Source: an uncultured Methanobrevibacter sp. (GTDB lineage Archaea; Methanobacteriota; Methanobacteria; Methanobacteriales; Methanobacteriaceae). From it: a stretch of DNA of 64,000 nucleotides. The notes under the pieces are model-generated. The model ran no database searches, was not told the origin of the DNA, and worked only from the letters and a program-made list of their open reading frames with translations. The position numbers were made by a program, and so were the translations under genes. Below, piece after piece: positions 54,308-63,695 of this stretch. The stretch is from positions 28,490-92,489 of the forward strand of contig ONQL01000018.1 of NCBI GenBank assembly GCA_900319985.1, read 5' to 3'. Numbering within the stretch: the first letter of the stretch is position 1; every line of letters starts with the position of its first letter.

Positions 54308-55321
54308 TTATAACTGAATTGCTTCCTGAACAACTTCATCGTTGTCTTCATCATCATACAAGATATGAGCTAGGTTTAACAATTTTTCCTGACCTTTGAC
54401 TTCATCCTTGAACAATGGAACTTCAGCCACATGTTGATTAGGGAACTTTTGGTCGATTAAAGCCAAACGTTTTTGCTGCAATTTGTGTCTTGAATGGCAG
54501 AAATCACAGTCACAGATGTCAGGCATTACCTGATTTACAATAACACTATCAACAGTAATGTCATATTTTCCAAGAGCATCAAGTGCCCTTTCAGATTCAT
54601 AAATTGACATTTCTTCAGGAATTACAACCATCTTAAAGGTTGTTCTATCAGGATCAGACAGCACTTCTTTTGCCTTGTCAATTTGTTCTTTAGTTCTTTT
54701 CAAATCCTCTGAAGTTTGTGGGTCGTCAACTGCATCCATAAAAGGCATTATTTTTTTAAGTGCATTTGTTGCTCCGCCCAATTTTGCTTTAAGCATCATC
54801 ATTTTACCAACCCATGAATCCATGACATCAGGGAATGACAATAGTCTTAAAGTGTGTCCGGTTGGTGCTGTATCAAAAACGACAACATCATATTCATCAG
54901 AGTTCATTACACCCATAAACATTTCAAATGCAGCAGCCTCATCAGCACCCGGTGAAGATGATGCCATGTCCAATTGGTCAGATAAAAAGTCCATTCCCAA
55001 AAGCCCTCCGGAATCATCGGGATTTGCTGCCTTTTGAGCATCCAATTGTGCTTGCTTTTGAGCCATTGCCACATCCGGGTCAATTTCAACTGCAAATAAA
55101 TTTGTTTTGATTTCTCTTGGATAATTGCCAATAGGCACTTCAAGAGAATCAGATAATGAATGAGCAGGGTCAGTTGATACAATTAAAGTTTTTTTACCCT
55201 GTTCAGCCAACCATAATGCTGTAGCTGAAGATACAGAAGTTTTTCCAACTCCCCCTTTTCCACCAATGAAAATAAATGTTGTTTTATCTTTATTAAATTT
55301 AAAATAATCTTTAAATGCCAT
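54308..55321 (-). CDS. ArsA/TRC40 (Get3)-family ATPase
   Basis: A 337-residue ATPase. Deviant Walker A G-G-K-G-G-V-G-K-T-S at residue 20, V-S-T-D-P-A-H-S-L-S-D-S, V-V-F-D-T-A-P-T-G-H-T and a C-D-C-D-F-C zinc motif near 275. The single-domain form with the zinc cysteines matches archaeal Get3, which targets tail-anchored membrane proteins, rather than arsenite pumps. It has its own promoter (TATA-like TATAGTATATAAATT near 55385). Confidence 0.93.
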   Translation of the reverse strand: MAFKDYFKFNKDKTTFIFIGGKGGVGKTSVSSATALWLAEQGKKTLIVSTDPAHSLSDSLEVPIGNYPREIKTNLFAVEIDPDVAMAQKQAQLDAQKAANPDDSGGLLGMDFLSDQLDMASSSPGADEAAAFEMFMGVMNSDEYDVVVFDTAPTGHTLRLLSFPDVMDSWVGKMMMLKAKLGGATNALKKIMPFMDAVDDPQTSEDLKRTKEQIDKAKEVLSDPDRTTFKMVVIPEEMSIYESERALDALGKYDITVDSVIVNQVMPDICDCDFCHSRHKLQQKRLALIDQKFPNQHVAEVPLFKDEVKGQEKLLNLAHILYDDEDNDEVVQEAIQL

Positions 55322-55911
55322 GAAAATTTACCTCCATAATAAACTTACTTTTAGTTACTAAATGTAATTTTAATTCCTTATAGTATATAAATTTACTTAT
55401 TCAACCATTATTGCAATCTTCAAATTTAGAGCAAAATATATCATTTCAGATGAATCATTAAATTCTTAATTGGTTTTATTAATGCTGATTTTTAAAGTGT
55501 CGGAATTTAATTATATTTATTGATAGCACTTTAACGAGTTTTGATAATTTTATTTTTTGGCCAAGAATTTGTATTAAAAAAGTGGTAAGTATATGATTTT
55601 CGAATTTGACGCTTTGCAAGCTTATGAATTTTCAAGTATTTATTTTGAGTAACATTATGAAATTCCAATATGTAATTTAAGGAAAGTTAATGATTTTTAG
55701 AATGGTATTTTAATTAACAAAACACCCAAATTTTTTGACAAAAAAATATTTAAGAGTCCAAATAGATTATAAGAATTATTTTGCATTAATTGTTCCAAAT
55801 AACGGTTTATCTTTCCAATATCCATAATTAACTACATTTTAGAAGACATATTTAAAATAAACAACAAATTTACAATAAACCTTAATAAAAAAATTATTTA
55901 TTTGAAATAAT
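55322..55911. other. Long non-coding region upstream of the ABC transporter
   Basis: About 590 bp of A+T-rich sequence without a credible gene. It holds the ArsA promoter at its left end and a TTTTTTGACAAAAAAATATTTAAG tract near 55732-55754 that looks like a promoter or operator core. I recognise no RNA gene or mobile element in it. Confidence 0.5.
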
Positions 55912-55960
55912 CCTAAAATATAATCATTGTTTCTAAACAAATGATAATCCATATTTTAGG
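55912..55960 (+). promoter_or_regulatory. Leader hairpin that pairs with the Shine-Dalgarno of the ABC binding-protein gene
   Basis: CCTAAAATAT (55912-55921) pairs perfectly with ATATTTTAGG (55951-55960). Inside, ATCATT (55923-55928) pairs with AATGAT (55940-55945), and GTT with AAC after a one-base bulge, closing a TCTA loop: about 19 base pairs in all. The right arm contains the A-G-G of the ribosome-binding site AGGAG (55958-55962) for the ATG at 55971, so folding would limit translation. Confidence 0.5.
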
Positions 55961-55970
55961 AGTTAATATC

Positions 55971-56918
55971 ATGTCAAAAAATACAAAAATTATTGGACTA
56001 ACTATACTGATAGCGGTTATTTTACTAATTATTTTTACAGTATATGCTATGTCCGGTGAAAATACTGAAACTGTTAAAATCGGATATTTGCCTACAGACC
56101 ATGATTCAGCATTATTTGTCGCAAATGCTACAGGAATGTTTAAAGATGCGGGAATTGATGTGGAATTATATGAATATAATAATGGTGGTGATATGATGAG
56201 TGCAATGGCCAGCGGTGAATTGGATGTTGGATATGTTGGAATAACACCAGTAATATATTCCATATCTAAAGGAGTGCCTGTAAAAATTGTTGCAGGAGCT
56301 CAAAATGAGGGAAGCGGTTTGCTTTCTCACAGTTCATCAGTTAAGTCCATCACTGATTTAAAAGGTAAGACTATAGCTACACCAGGTGAGGCATCAATAC
56401 AAAGTGTATTATTAAAATATGATTTGAAGAAACACGGACTAAGTACTTCTGATATTGAAAGTCCTACTATGAAGGTTTCTTCAATGAATGATGCATTAAA
56501 AACTGATGGTATTGATGCAATGTTAACATATGAACCTTATGTTACAATTTCAAAAGATATTAATAATCAGACTTTGGTGGAAAACTCTGCAGATATTTTA
56601 CCTGATCATCCATGTTGTGTTGTAATTATGAATCAAAAATTTTTATCAGGAGAATCTGACAAATCAAGCAAGATTTTAGATATTCATAAAAGAGCAACCG
56701 AGAAAATAAAAGAAAATCCTCAAGGAGCGATACAATATCTGCCACCGCATATCGTCCCTGATTCTGAAATTGAAAAAGAAAGTTTAGCACATATCAAATG
56801 GGTAAGCGATTTGAATGACACCTATAAGAAAAATGTGAATGAATTCCTAAATATTGAAAAAGATCTGGGAATAATTACTGGAGATATACCTCAAGAAAAG
56901 TTATTTGCAGAAAGTTAA
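55971..56918 (+). CDS. ABC transporter substrate-binding protein (SsuA/NrtA/ThiY-like)
   Basis: About 315 residues. An N-terminal membrane helix or signal (residues 5-25) is followed by a periplasmic-binding fold: I-G-Y-L-P-T-D-H-D-S-A-L-F-V-A, G-E-L-D-V-G-Y-V-G-I-T-P, D-L-K-G-K-T-I-A-T-P-G and M-L-T-Y-E-P-Y. The family carries alkanesulfonates, nitrate, or thiamine precursors. The ATG at 55971 follows AGGAG; an ATG at 55941 lies within the leader hairpin and is not preferred. First gene of an ssuACB-like operon. Confidence 0.87.
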   Translation: MSKNTKIIGLTILIAVILLIIFTVYAMSGENTETVKIGYLPTDHDSALFVANATGMFKDAGIDVELYEYNNGGDMMSAMASGELDVGYVGITPVIYSISKGVPVKIVAGAQNEGSGLLSHSSSVKSITDLKGKTIATPGEASIQSVLLKYDLKKHGLSTSDIESPTMKVSSMNDALKTDGIDAMLTYEPYVTISKDINNQTLVENSADILPDHPCCVVIMNQKFLSGESDKSSKILDIHKRATEKIKENPQGAIQYLPPHIVPDSEIEKESLAHIKWVSDLNDTYKKNVNEFLNIEKDLGIITGDIPQEKLFAES

Positions 56919-56949
56919 AGTTATCTAAGGTTTACTGGAAGGTTTTAAT

Positions 56950-57702
56950 ATGAATAGTTTGAGAGAAGAATATAGTACAGAGATGATAATATTACCTATT
57001 ATTATAATAATAATTTGGTATCTGGTTTGTGACGTGTTTCATCTGATTCCAAGTTACATGTTTCCCGGACTAACAGATGTTGCAAATTCATTTGTCAAGT
57101 TAGTTGTTTCAGGCCAACTTTTTAAAGATATCTTTGAAACGCTATATAAAGTATTGTTTGGTATGTTGCTAGCATCAGTGGTAGGTATAACATTAGGCAT
57201 AATGTTAGGTTGGTTTAAACTATTAGAAAGATTATGTAGATTAGTTATCAGTATTTTAAGACCTATCCCCCCAATTGCATGGATTCCTTTTTCAATAATA
57301 TGGTTCGGTATTGGTGTAGGACCTGCAGTATTCATAATTTTCATGGGATGCGTTTTCCCAATACTGATTTCAACAATTGATGGAGTACATAGAACAGATC
57401 CTGTTTTAATAGAAGCAGCACAATCATTTGGAGCATCTAATTCACAAATGTTAACTGAAGTAATCGTACCGTCAAGCGTGCCATATATTGTATCCGGACT
57501 TAAAGTGGCAATAGGTATTGCTTTAATGTGTACAATTTCAGGTGAGATGATTGGATCAAGTTCAGGTATAGGATATATGATTTTAACATCCACCAACCTA
57601 TTTGATACAGGTTCAACAGTAGTTGGAATGTTGGTAATTGGTGTAATCGGCATAATTTTTGATTATATCTTTTCAAAGATACAGGAAAGAATATTCTGGT
57701 AA
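56950..57702 (+). CDS. ABC transporter permease (SsuC-like)
   Basis: A 250-residue permease with six helices. The EAA loop is E-A-A-Q-S-F-G-A-S-N near residue 155; P-I-P-P-I-A-W-I-P and L-V-I-G-V-I-G-I-I-F-D are typical of the sulfonate/nitrate permease group. It follows the binding protein by 31 nt and precedes the ATPase by 9 nt. Intact. Confidence 0.92.
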   Translation: MNSLREEYSTEMIILPIIIIIIWYLVCDVFHLIPSYMFPGLTDVANSFVKLVVSGQLFKDIFETLYKVLFGMLLASVVGITLGIMLGWFKLLERLCRLVISILRPIPPIAWIPFSIIWFGIGVGPAVFIIFMGCVFPILISTIDGVHRTDPVLIEAAQSFGASNSQMLTEVIVPSSVPYIVSGLKVAIGIALMCTISGEMIGSSSGIGYMILTSTNLFDTGSTVVGMLVIGVIGIIFDYIFSKIQERIFW

Positions 57703-57711
57703 GGTGATTAT

Positions 57712-58400
57712 ATGACATTTGAAATAGAAAATGTATCGAAAGTTTTTGTATCAGGCGAAGGTAAAGAAGACGTAACTGCATTAAAGGATATTAACCTTAC
57801 TATTGAGACCGGAAAATTCGTATCCTTTGTAGGTCCATCAGGTTGTGGAAAAACAACATTGCTGCGTATAATAGAAGGGTTCGAAAATCCTACAGAGGGC
57901 ACTGTTAAAGATGATGGAGAAATAGTAACAAAACCTTCCAACCGAAGAGGTTTTATATTCCAGAACTATTCTCTCTACCCATGGTTAAATGTCATTGACA
58001 ATGTGATATTCGGATTAGGCATCAATGGAAAACCTGAAAAAGAAAGTAAGGAACGATCATTGGAATATCTTGAGAGTGTTGGACTAAAAGATTTTGCAAA
58101 TAGCTATCCTCATGAATTATCAGGAGGTATGAAACAGAGAGTTGCAATAATTCGGTCATTAATTAATGATTCTAAAAGTTTATTGATGGATGAATCGTTT
58201 AGTGCATTGGATGTTCAGGCACACACGATATTAGTGAAGCAGTATTCTTATCAGATAAAATTGTCCTTCTTTCCAGAAGACCTGGAAGAATCAAGGAAAT
58301 TTTTGAAGTTAAACTTGAGCATCCAAGAAATAGAGAGGATGAAGAATTTGAAAAGTTAGTTTCTGAAATTATCCAAGCAATTGATGAATTAGAAGACTGA
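57712..58400 (+). pseudogene. ABC transporter ATPase (SsuB-like), frame-shifted by an internal deletion
   Basis: The first 170 codons are normal: Walker A G-P-S-G-C-G-K-T-T, signature L-S-G-G-M-K-Q-R-V, Walker B L-L-M-D-E-S-F-S-A-L-D-V-Q-A. There the frame shifts. From 58221 a different frame continues T-H-D-I-S-E-A-V-F-L-S-D-K-I-V-L-L-S-R-R-P-G-R to a TGA at 58398-58400. The H-loop T-H-D is therefore present but out of frame, and about 22 residues between Walker B and the H-loop (about 65-70 bp) are gone. Without it the transporter could not be powered unless another ATPase substitutes. Confidence 0.85.
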
Positions 58401-58420
58401 TTTCATCCTTTAGTCTGTCC

Positions 58421-58455
58421 TTGAACTACCACGGCTTACGAGTCGTGGTATTCAT
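58421..58455. mobile_element. IS200/IS605-like palindromic hairpin (solo end remnant)
   Basis: TACCACG (58427-58433) and CGTGGTA (58444-58450) form a stem extended by GCT/AGT with a TACG loop, preceded by TTGAAC. It resembles the subterminal palindromes recognised by single-strand transposases and shares TTGAACTACC with the hairpin at 62133. No tnpA or tnpB is nearby. It lies 21 nt after the broken ATPase gene. Confidence 0.4.
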
Positions 58456-58548
58456 ACATTTCAAAGGCATTACTTCTAGTTATCAAATTAGTCCAAATTT
58501 AGTTTATACAAATAAGAAGCCTATAGAATTTTTAAGATTAACTGTCCG

Positions 58549-59457
58549 TTAATTACTTTCCAAGTTCTGATTATGATTGTAATCCAGACCAATTGGGCAG
58601 GTATGGACTATCACATACCTGACTTCTGATTTTTCCTCAAGAATCTTGTTTTGAACTTCATGAGCAATATTGTGGGCATCAGATACTTTCAAATCTCCAT
58701 CAACTTCAATGTGCAATGAAACAAAGGCATAATTTCCCATGTAATCAACTTTAACATCATGGGCATTTTGAGAATTTTCTACACTATTTACAATATTCTT
58801 TATCTCATCAACAAAGCTTTCATATGGTACTTTACCAACAATATAATTGAAATTAATTATGAAAAGTTTTACTGCAAGTCTGAAGATTAATAAGCCTATG
58901 AATATTGCAACAATCGGATCCAATATTGGATATCCCATATTTGAAACAATTGCACCAATCAATACTTCAATTGATGAAAATACATCCGTTCTTTGATGTT
59001 GACCATCTGCAACAATAGCGGGACTATTAATCCGCTTTCCCATGCAAATAATGTAACTGCTGACCACCATATTAACAAAAATGCCCACAACAGCCATAAC
59101 AGCAACATAAATATCCGGAACGGTTAAAGACTGACTGAAAAATATCTGCTTAACAGCTTTTTCAATAATTTCCCATGAAATAAGAGACAAAAAAAGTACG
59201 ATGAACAAACCGCTTAAAGCTTCTACACGACCATATCCAACAGGATGTTTCAAATCTGCAGGTTTTTGACTATAATGAAAACCTACATATGCGACAATCG
59301 TTGTAATTATGTCTGAAAATGTATGGGCTCCTTCAGAAATCAATGCGCTACTTCCACACATTACCCCCACAACGATATTTAAAATAGTCAAAAAACTTGG
59401 CAACAACAGCCACAACAGCTGCTTTTTTCCGCCTCTTGAACGAAAATCATCACTCAT
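58549..59457 (-). CDS. Cation diffusion facilitator family transporter
   Basis: A 302-residue protein with six helices. S-E-G-A-H-T-F-S-D-I-I-T-T (metal site in helix 2) and V-A-D-G-Q-H-Q-R-T-D-V-F-S-S (helix 5) match the CDF pattern H-x-x-x-D / D-x-x-x-D type. A C-terminal cytoplasmic metal-sensing domain has V-D-G-D-L-K-V-S-D-A-H. Proton-driven export of Zn, Mn or Fe. Confidence 0.92.
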   Translation of the reverse strand: MSDDFRSRGGKKQLLWLLLPSFLTILNIVVGVMCGSSALISEGAHTFSDIITTIVAYVGFHYSQKPADLKHPVGYGRVEALSGLFIVLFLSLISWEIIEKAVKQIFFSQSLTVPDIYVAVMAVVGIFVNMVVSSYIICMGKRINSPAIVADGQHQRTDVFSSIEVLIGAIVSNMGYPILDPIVAIFIGLLIFRLAVKLFIINFNYIVGKVPYESFVDEIKNIVNSVENSQNAHDVKVDYMGNYAFVSLHIEVDGDLKVSDAHNIAHEVQNKILEEKSEVRYVIVHTCPIGLDYNHNQNLESN

Positions 59458-59679
59458 AATTGTTCCTCAATTTATATTGCAACATAGCATATTTAATTAT
59501 TAGGATATCATGCTCGTGGCACCAATAAATTCTGCTATCACCAACAATTATAATCTAAAAATATGCCAAAATGCAAAACAGCGCAAAAAAAAAGAATTCA
59601 AATATTTCAACAATTGCGAATCCACACTCAAAGAGGAAGTAAAATACATTAATTATATTAAAATAAAAAAAATAAGGAT

Positions 59680-59961
59680 TTATGGGAAAAGATTTATTCC
59701 CATAGCTTCAATCATTGATTGGAAACCTAAAATAATAATAGCTACCCCACCGAATATTTCAATATAGTCAGCATATTTGATAGCCATTTTTGTTCCATAT
59801 GCTCCAATCAATAACCATATGACAACTGCAATTAAACTTAATCCTCCCAAAATGAATGGGTTAACATGTGCAACTGCACCCTGTGATGCAAGAATTAAGT
59901 TTTCTATGTTTCCAAAAATAAGCAAACCTGTAAATGGAGCATAGTCTTTTAGATTAACCAT
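59680..59961 (-). CDS. Small three-helix membrane protein, paralogue B
   Basis: About 93 residues. G-L-L-I-F-G-N-I-E-N-L-I-L-A-S-Q-G lies in the first helix; two more helices follow with V-I-W-L-L-I-G-A-Y-G-T-K and V-A-I-I-I-L-G-F-Q-S-M. The ATG at 59961 follows GGGTGA and overlaps the end of paralogue A by 8 nt. The two share N-I-E-N-L-I-L-A-S-Q-G and nearly all helix positions. The buried Asn/Glu motif suggests a half-size cation transporter unit, but no family is assigned. Confidence 0.7.
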   Translation of the reverse strand: MVNLKDYAPFTGLLIFGNIENLILASQGAVAHVNPFILGGLSLIAVVIWLLIGAYGTKMAIKYADYIEIFGGVAIIILGFQSMIEAMGINLFP

Positions 59962-60259
59962 GATTTTCACCCATGTTCTTTGCATGAATATTTTTGACAG
60001 CTTGGTAAATTGCCTGAATACCCAATATGACTATTGCAAGACCACCTATAAATGTGATGTAGCTTGAATATTGGATTGCAACTTCTGTAGCAACTGTTCC
60101 AATAATCAACCATATTATAACCGCAATTATACTTAATCCACCTAATACTTTAATATCAACGCCTTGAACAACACCCTGTGACGCTAAAATCAAGTTTTCA
60201 ATATTTCCAAATATAATTAGCCCGATAAAAGGCAAATATGCTTCTAACAAATTTATCAC
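59954..60259 (-). CDS. Small three-helix membrane protein, paralogue A
   Basis: A 101-residue membrane protein that is first of a tandem pair: I-G-L-I-I-F-G-N-I-E-N-L-I-L-A-S-Q-G in helix 1, V-I-I-W-L-I-I-G-T-V-A-T-E in helix 2, G-L-A-I-V-I-L-G-I-Q-A-I in helix 3, with a charged C-terminus (H-A-K-N-M-G-E-N-H-G). Stop and next start overlap (ATGGTTAA region). It probably acts as a heteromer with paralogue B. Confidence 0.7.
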   Translation of the reverse strand: MINLLEAYLPFIGLIIFGNIENLILASQGVVQGVDIKVLGGLSIIAVIIWLIIGTVATEVAIQYSSYITFIGGLAIVILGIQAIYQAVKNIHAKNMGENHG

Positions 60260-60386
60260 CTATATAATTTTTTTGTCATTATTGATATTTAAATGCTAAT
60301 ATTTTTTTACATTAACTGTATTTCAATGCAAATATTTTTATAAATTATACACATTATCCAAAAAGCAAATAATCTACCTAAACAGA

Positions 60387-61790
60387 TTATATTTCCACAA
60401 TCCTCAAGTAATTAGTTCTTCTTGCTTCCCCTATTGGAAATCCCCCAGTAACAACAAGCAAATCTCCTTTATTAAGATTAAATTCAGTTTTAGCGATTTC
60501 CATTGCACTTTCAACCATCTCATCAGTACTTTCGTAAATGTCGGTTATCACAGGTTCAACGCCAAAGTTCAACACAACCTTCTCAGCAATATGCTTGGAT
60601 GGACAGCAGGCCAGTATTATGGAGTTTGGCCTCAGATTACTGATTTTTCGGGCAGTAAATCCTGTCATTGTAGGTGTAACTATCAATTTAATATCCGCAT
60701 ATTCAACAGCATCAGCCACCAGTTTTGCTATTGCATCGCTGATGCCAATTGAACCAATATAGTCAATATTTTTTGAATAGTCAATTGTTGACTCCACATA
60801 TTCACAGATTTTGCTCATTATTGCAACGGCCGGTACCGGATATTTTCCGATTGTTGTTTCTCCAGACAACATCACACAATCGGTTCCATCCAATATTGCA
60901 TTTGCAACATCCGATACCTCCGCTCTTGTCGGTCTTGGACTTTCATACATTGAAGCAAGCATTTCAGTGGCAACAATGGCGAATTTACCTTTTTGGCGGC
61001 ATTTTTTAATAATACTCTTTTGAAGAACAGGCAACTCTTCCATTGGAACATCCACTCCCAAATCTCCCCTGGCCACCATAATTCCGTCTGATTCATCAAT
61101 AATTTCATCAATATTCTCAATTCCCCTTCGGCTTTCAATTTTTGAAATAATGAGAGCATCCCCTCCAGCTTTTTCGATTATTTCACGGGCTGTAATCACA
61201 TCCTCCCTTGCATTTACAAATGACAAGGCCAAATAATCACATGAATGCCTTGCTGCAAAGTTAATGTCATTTCTATCCATATCACTCATGAAATCCAGCC
61301 CCAAATTGACCCCCGGAACATTGATTGATTTGTGATTTTCGATCTTACCGTCACCTAAAGCCTTCAACTGAACAAAATCATTCTCCTTTTCGACGACTTC
61401 CAATTCAAACAGGGCATTGTCTATGAGTACCTTGTCTCCCACATTTATAAAGTCGATTGCATCACTGTGGTTGACTCCAAATTCATTCTCATTTCCCTGT
61501 ATGCAACTTTTACTCATTTTGATGGTATCCCCCTGTTTAAGAGTCACACCACCATCCTTAAATTTTAAAGTTCTAAATTCAGGCCCCTTAGTATCATACA
61601 TGATGGCAACCGGCAAATTAGATATTTTGCGCACTTTGCGAACGACATCAATTGTTTTTAATATTTCATCTTCTGTAGCATGGCTGAGATTAATACGTGC
61701 ACAGTTCATGCCTACATTGACCATTTTGCCCATAACCTCTACCGAATCGGATGCTGGACCTATAGTACATATGACTTTTGTTTTCTTCAC
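60387..61790 (-). CDS. pyk: Pyruvate kinase
   Basis: A 467-residue enzyme of normal length that makes ATP and pyruvate from PEP and ADP. T-K-V-I-C-T-I-G-P-A-S-D at the start, D-T-K-G-P-E, I-S-K-I-E-S-R-R-G catalytic Lys/Glu, M-V-A-R-G-D-L-G-V and S-G-E-T-T-I-G-K-Y-P are all present. It starts at GTG after GGGATGAT. Monocistronic, with a TATA-like TTTTATAATTAAAAAG about 25-35 nt upstream. Confidence 0.96.
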   Translation of the reverse strand: MKKTKVICTIGPASDSVEVMGKMVNVGMNCARINLSHATEDEILKTIDVVRKVRKISNLPVAIMYDTKGPEFRTLKFKDGGVTLKQGDTIKMSKSCIQGNENEFGVNHSDAIDFINVGDKVLIDNALFELEVVEKENDFVQLKALGDGKIENHKSINVPGVNLGLDFMSDMDRNDINFAARHSCDYLALSFVNAREDVITAREIIEKAGGDALIISKIESRRGIENIDEIIDESDGIMVARGDLGVDVPMEELPVLQKSIIKKCRQKGKFAIVATEMLASMYESPRPTRAEVSDVANAILDGTDCVMLSGETTIGKYPVPAVAIMSKICEYVESTIDYSKNIDYIGSIGISDAIAKLVADAVEYADIKLIVTPTMTGFTARKISNLRPNSIILACCPSKHIAEKVVLNFGVEPVITDIYESTDEMVESAMEIAKTEFNLNKGDLLVVTGGFPIGEARRTNYLRIVEI

Positions 61791-61829
61791 ACTATCATCC
61801 CTAACTTTTTAATTATAAAACTAAAATTT

Positions 61830-62132
61830 CCAATTCTAACCAATAATTCTAAACTAATTAATAGATTTCAAAGGGGAAAGATAAATAATTTTTGAATATT
61901 TTGGCGAACATTTTATTTTTATAAAAATTTAAGAATTTAATTAATTTTTGCAAATGCAAATAACAAAAAACCATTTTACAGACGGAAAATATAAATTTAA
62001 AATTAGACCTATCCGATTTGTACTGATTTTTTAATTATATATCGCTTGAATTATACTTATTTTTTAGATTATACAATTGAAATTGTAGATAGTATTAAAT
62101 AACCATTTCAACACATAACCTATCAATTAGAA
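61830..62132. other. Non-coding region between pyk and the hairpin
   Basis: About 300 bp of A+T-rich sequence upstream of pyk. Apart from the pyk promoter just to its left I see no gene or structured RNA here. Confidence 0.5.
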
Positions 62133-62171
62133 TTGAACTACCTCGACTTTGGAGAAGTCGAGGTAGTTCAA
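62133..62171. mobile_element. 17-bp perfect hairpin, IS200/IS605-like end remnant
   Basis: TTGAACTACCTCGACTT (62133-62149) and its exact complement (62155-62171) enclose a 5-nt loop TGGAG. The G+C content is far above its surroundings. It is followed by GCGATGAAAGTCACTACATTC. Such solo palindromes are typical of IS200/IS605 ends or derived non-autonomous elements; the TTGAACTACC start is shared with the hairpin at 58421. No transposase gene lies in the window. Confidence 0.45.
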
Positions 62172-62368
62172 GCGATGAAAGTCACTACATTCAATACACA
62201 AATAATCACTGTTAAAAACTATTTTAATTGAATTGAGCTTTCGTTAAAATTCATTTTCAACTTAAATTATAATTTAAATCAAAAATCCAATTAATATATT
62301 GATGTTTTTTCATTTTTAACAAACATCAATCAAAATAATATATATATTACATTAAACAAAATAACATT

Positions 62369-63668
62369 ATGGTTAAAAATGTAGATTTCAATTCCGACCC
62401 CAAAAAAGTTTTTTGGCAGTTTACTACACCATTACTTCTTCTCACACTTTTTGAAGCCGGATACTCATTTATTGATGTATTTTGGGTATCTCAAATGAAT
62501 GCCGAATCATTTTTTGCAATAGGAGTAGCAGTTCCATTAGTTACATTGATTATAAGTTTTGGAAAATCAATAGGCATTGGAACCAATTCCATAATGTCAC
62601 GAGAAATAGGTGATGAAGATTTCACTGATACCTATAATTCGATTTTGCATGGTATAGTGACCTGTTTAATAATTGGATTTATTGTAATATTATCTACATT
62701 CTTTTTAGAAGACATTTTAACTTATATAGGAGCAACTTCTTCTATGGAGCTGTCAATACAGTATTTGACTCCAATATTCTTATGTCCATTTGTTTTTATC
62801 TTTTCCAATTTCTTTGCAAATACACTTCAGGCCGAAGGAAACTCAAAAACTCCTACCATATTACTTATTTTAACAAACGTCTTGAATTTAATTTTAGATC
62901 CCATTTTCATTTTCGTTTTAGGTTGGGGAGTGAGTGGTGCTTCATATGCTACAATATTATCTTCAGGAGTTACATCTTTTTATTTATTATATTGGTATTT
63001 AAGTGGAAAATCCGAAGTTCCAATAAATTTCAAGTATTTCAAGCCAGGAATTGTTTATGACATAATCATTGTAGCCCTTCCAAACTTTTTAACAGACAGT
63101 TTATGGTGCATTTCAAATTGGTGTACTACTTTATTCAACAGCATCAAGAATCGAAACCCTAATGATATCTCCACAAAAGGCATTTGGTAGAGGATTGGTA
63201 AGTGTCTGCGGACATTTATACGGAGCCCATAAAATTGATGAATTAGAGGATTTATATCATTATGTGCTTAAAAAATCCATAATACTTGCAATTATTTCAA
63301 CAGTAATATTCTTCTTTATTAGAGATTATGGTTTTGCTTTGTTTTCAGTTACAGGAGTACCTGAATCAATATTCTACATTGCTCTTGCAGGTATTGTGAT
63401 TGTTCCGTTCAATGAGGTTTCAGTAATATCAGAAAAAATGCTGGATGGAATGGGAAAGAGTTATCATGAATTAGTCTTTACAATTGGAATCATTATCTAC
63501 GAAATTTCAATAGTGACATTATTGGCACCAATATTCAAACAAGGAGTTTGTGTTTTACTGGGAATATTAATAGGAGAAGTTACATTTGCCATTGCTTATT
63601 ATATCCTATTAAAACATATTCTTAACAACGCCAGAAATAATAATGTCACCCAAAGTGCAGCTTCCTAA
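62369..63668 (+). pseudogene. MATE-family exporter, split by an internal deletion
   Basis: The 5' part (62369 to about 63118) encodes the first half of a MATE protein (W-Q-F-T-T-P-L-L-L-L-T-L-F-E-A-G-Y through N-F-L-T-D-S-L-W-C-I-S-N) and then runs to a stop at 63190. The second half lies in another frame from about 63118: I-G-V-L-L-Y-S-T-A-S-R-I-E-T, P-Q-K-A-F-G-R-G-L-V-S-V-C-G-H to a stop at 63668. The halves join with perhaps 10-20 residues missing. The N-terminal half of repeat two is thus damaged. A TATA-like TAATATATATATTA lies about 25-35 nt before the ATG. Confidence 0.8.
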
Positions 63669-63695
63669 TCAAAAATAATTCATATATGTGAAATA

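Noticed and set aside
59510..59767. Plus-strand open frame of 85 codons
   Set aside because: Lys/Ile/Asn-rich product with no domain or ribosome-binding site, and it overlaps the well-supported small membrane gene on the other strand.
58421..62171. A single composite transposon bounded by the two hairpins
   Set aside because: The hairpins differ in stem sequence and length, and the enclosed genes (cation exporter, pyk) are ordinary chromosomal genes.
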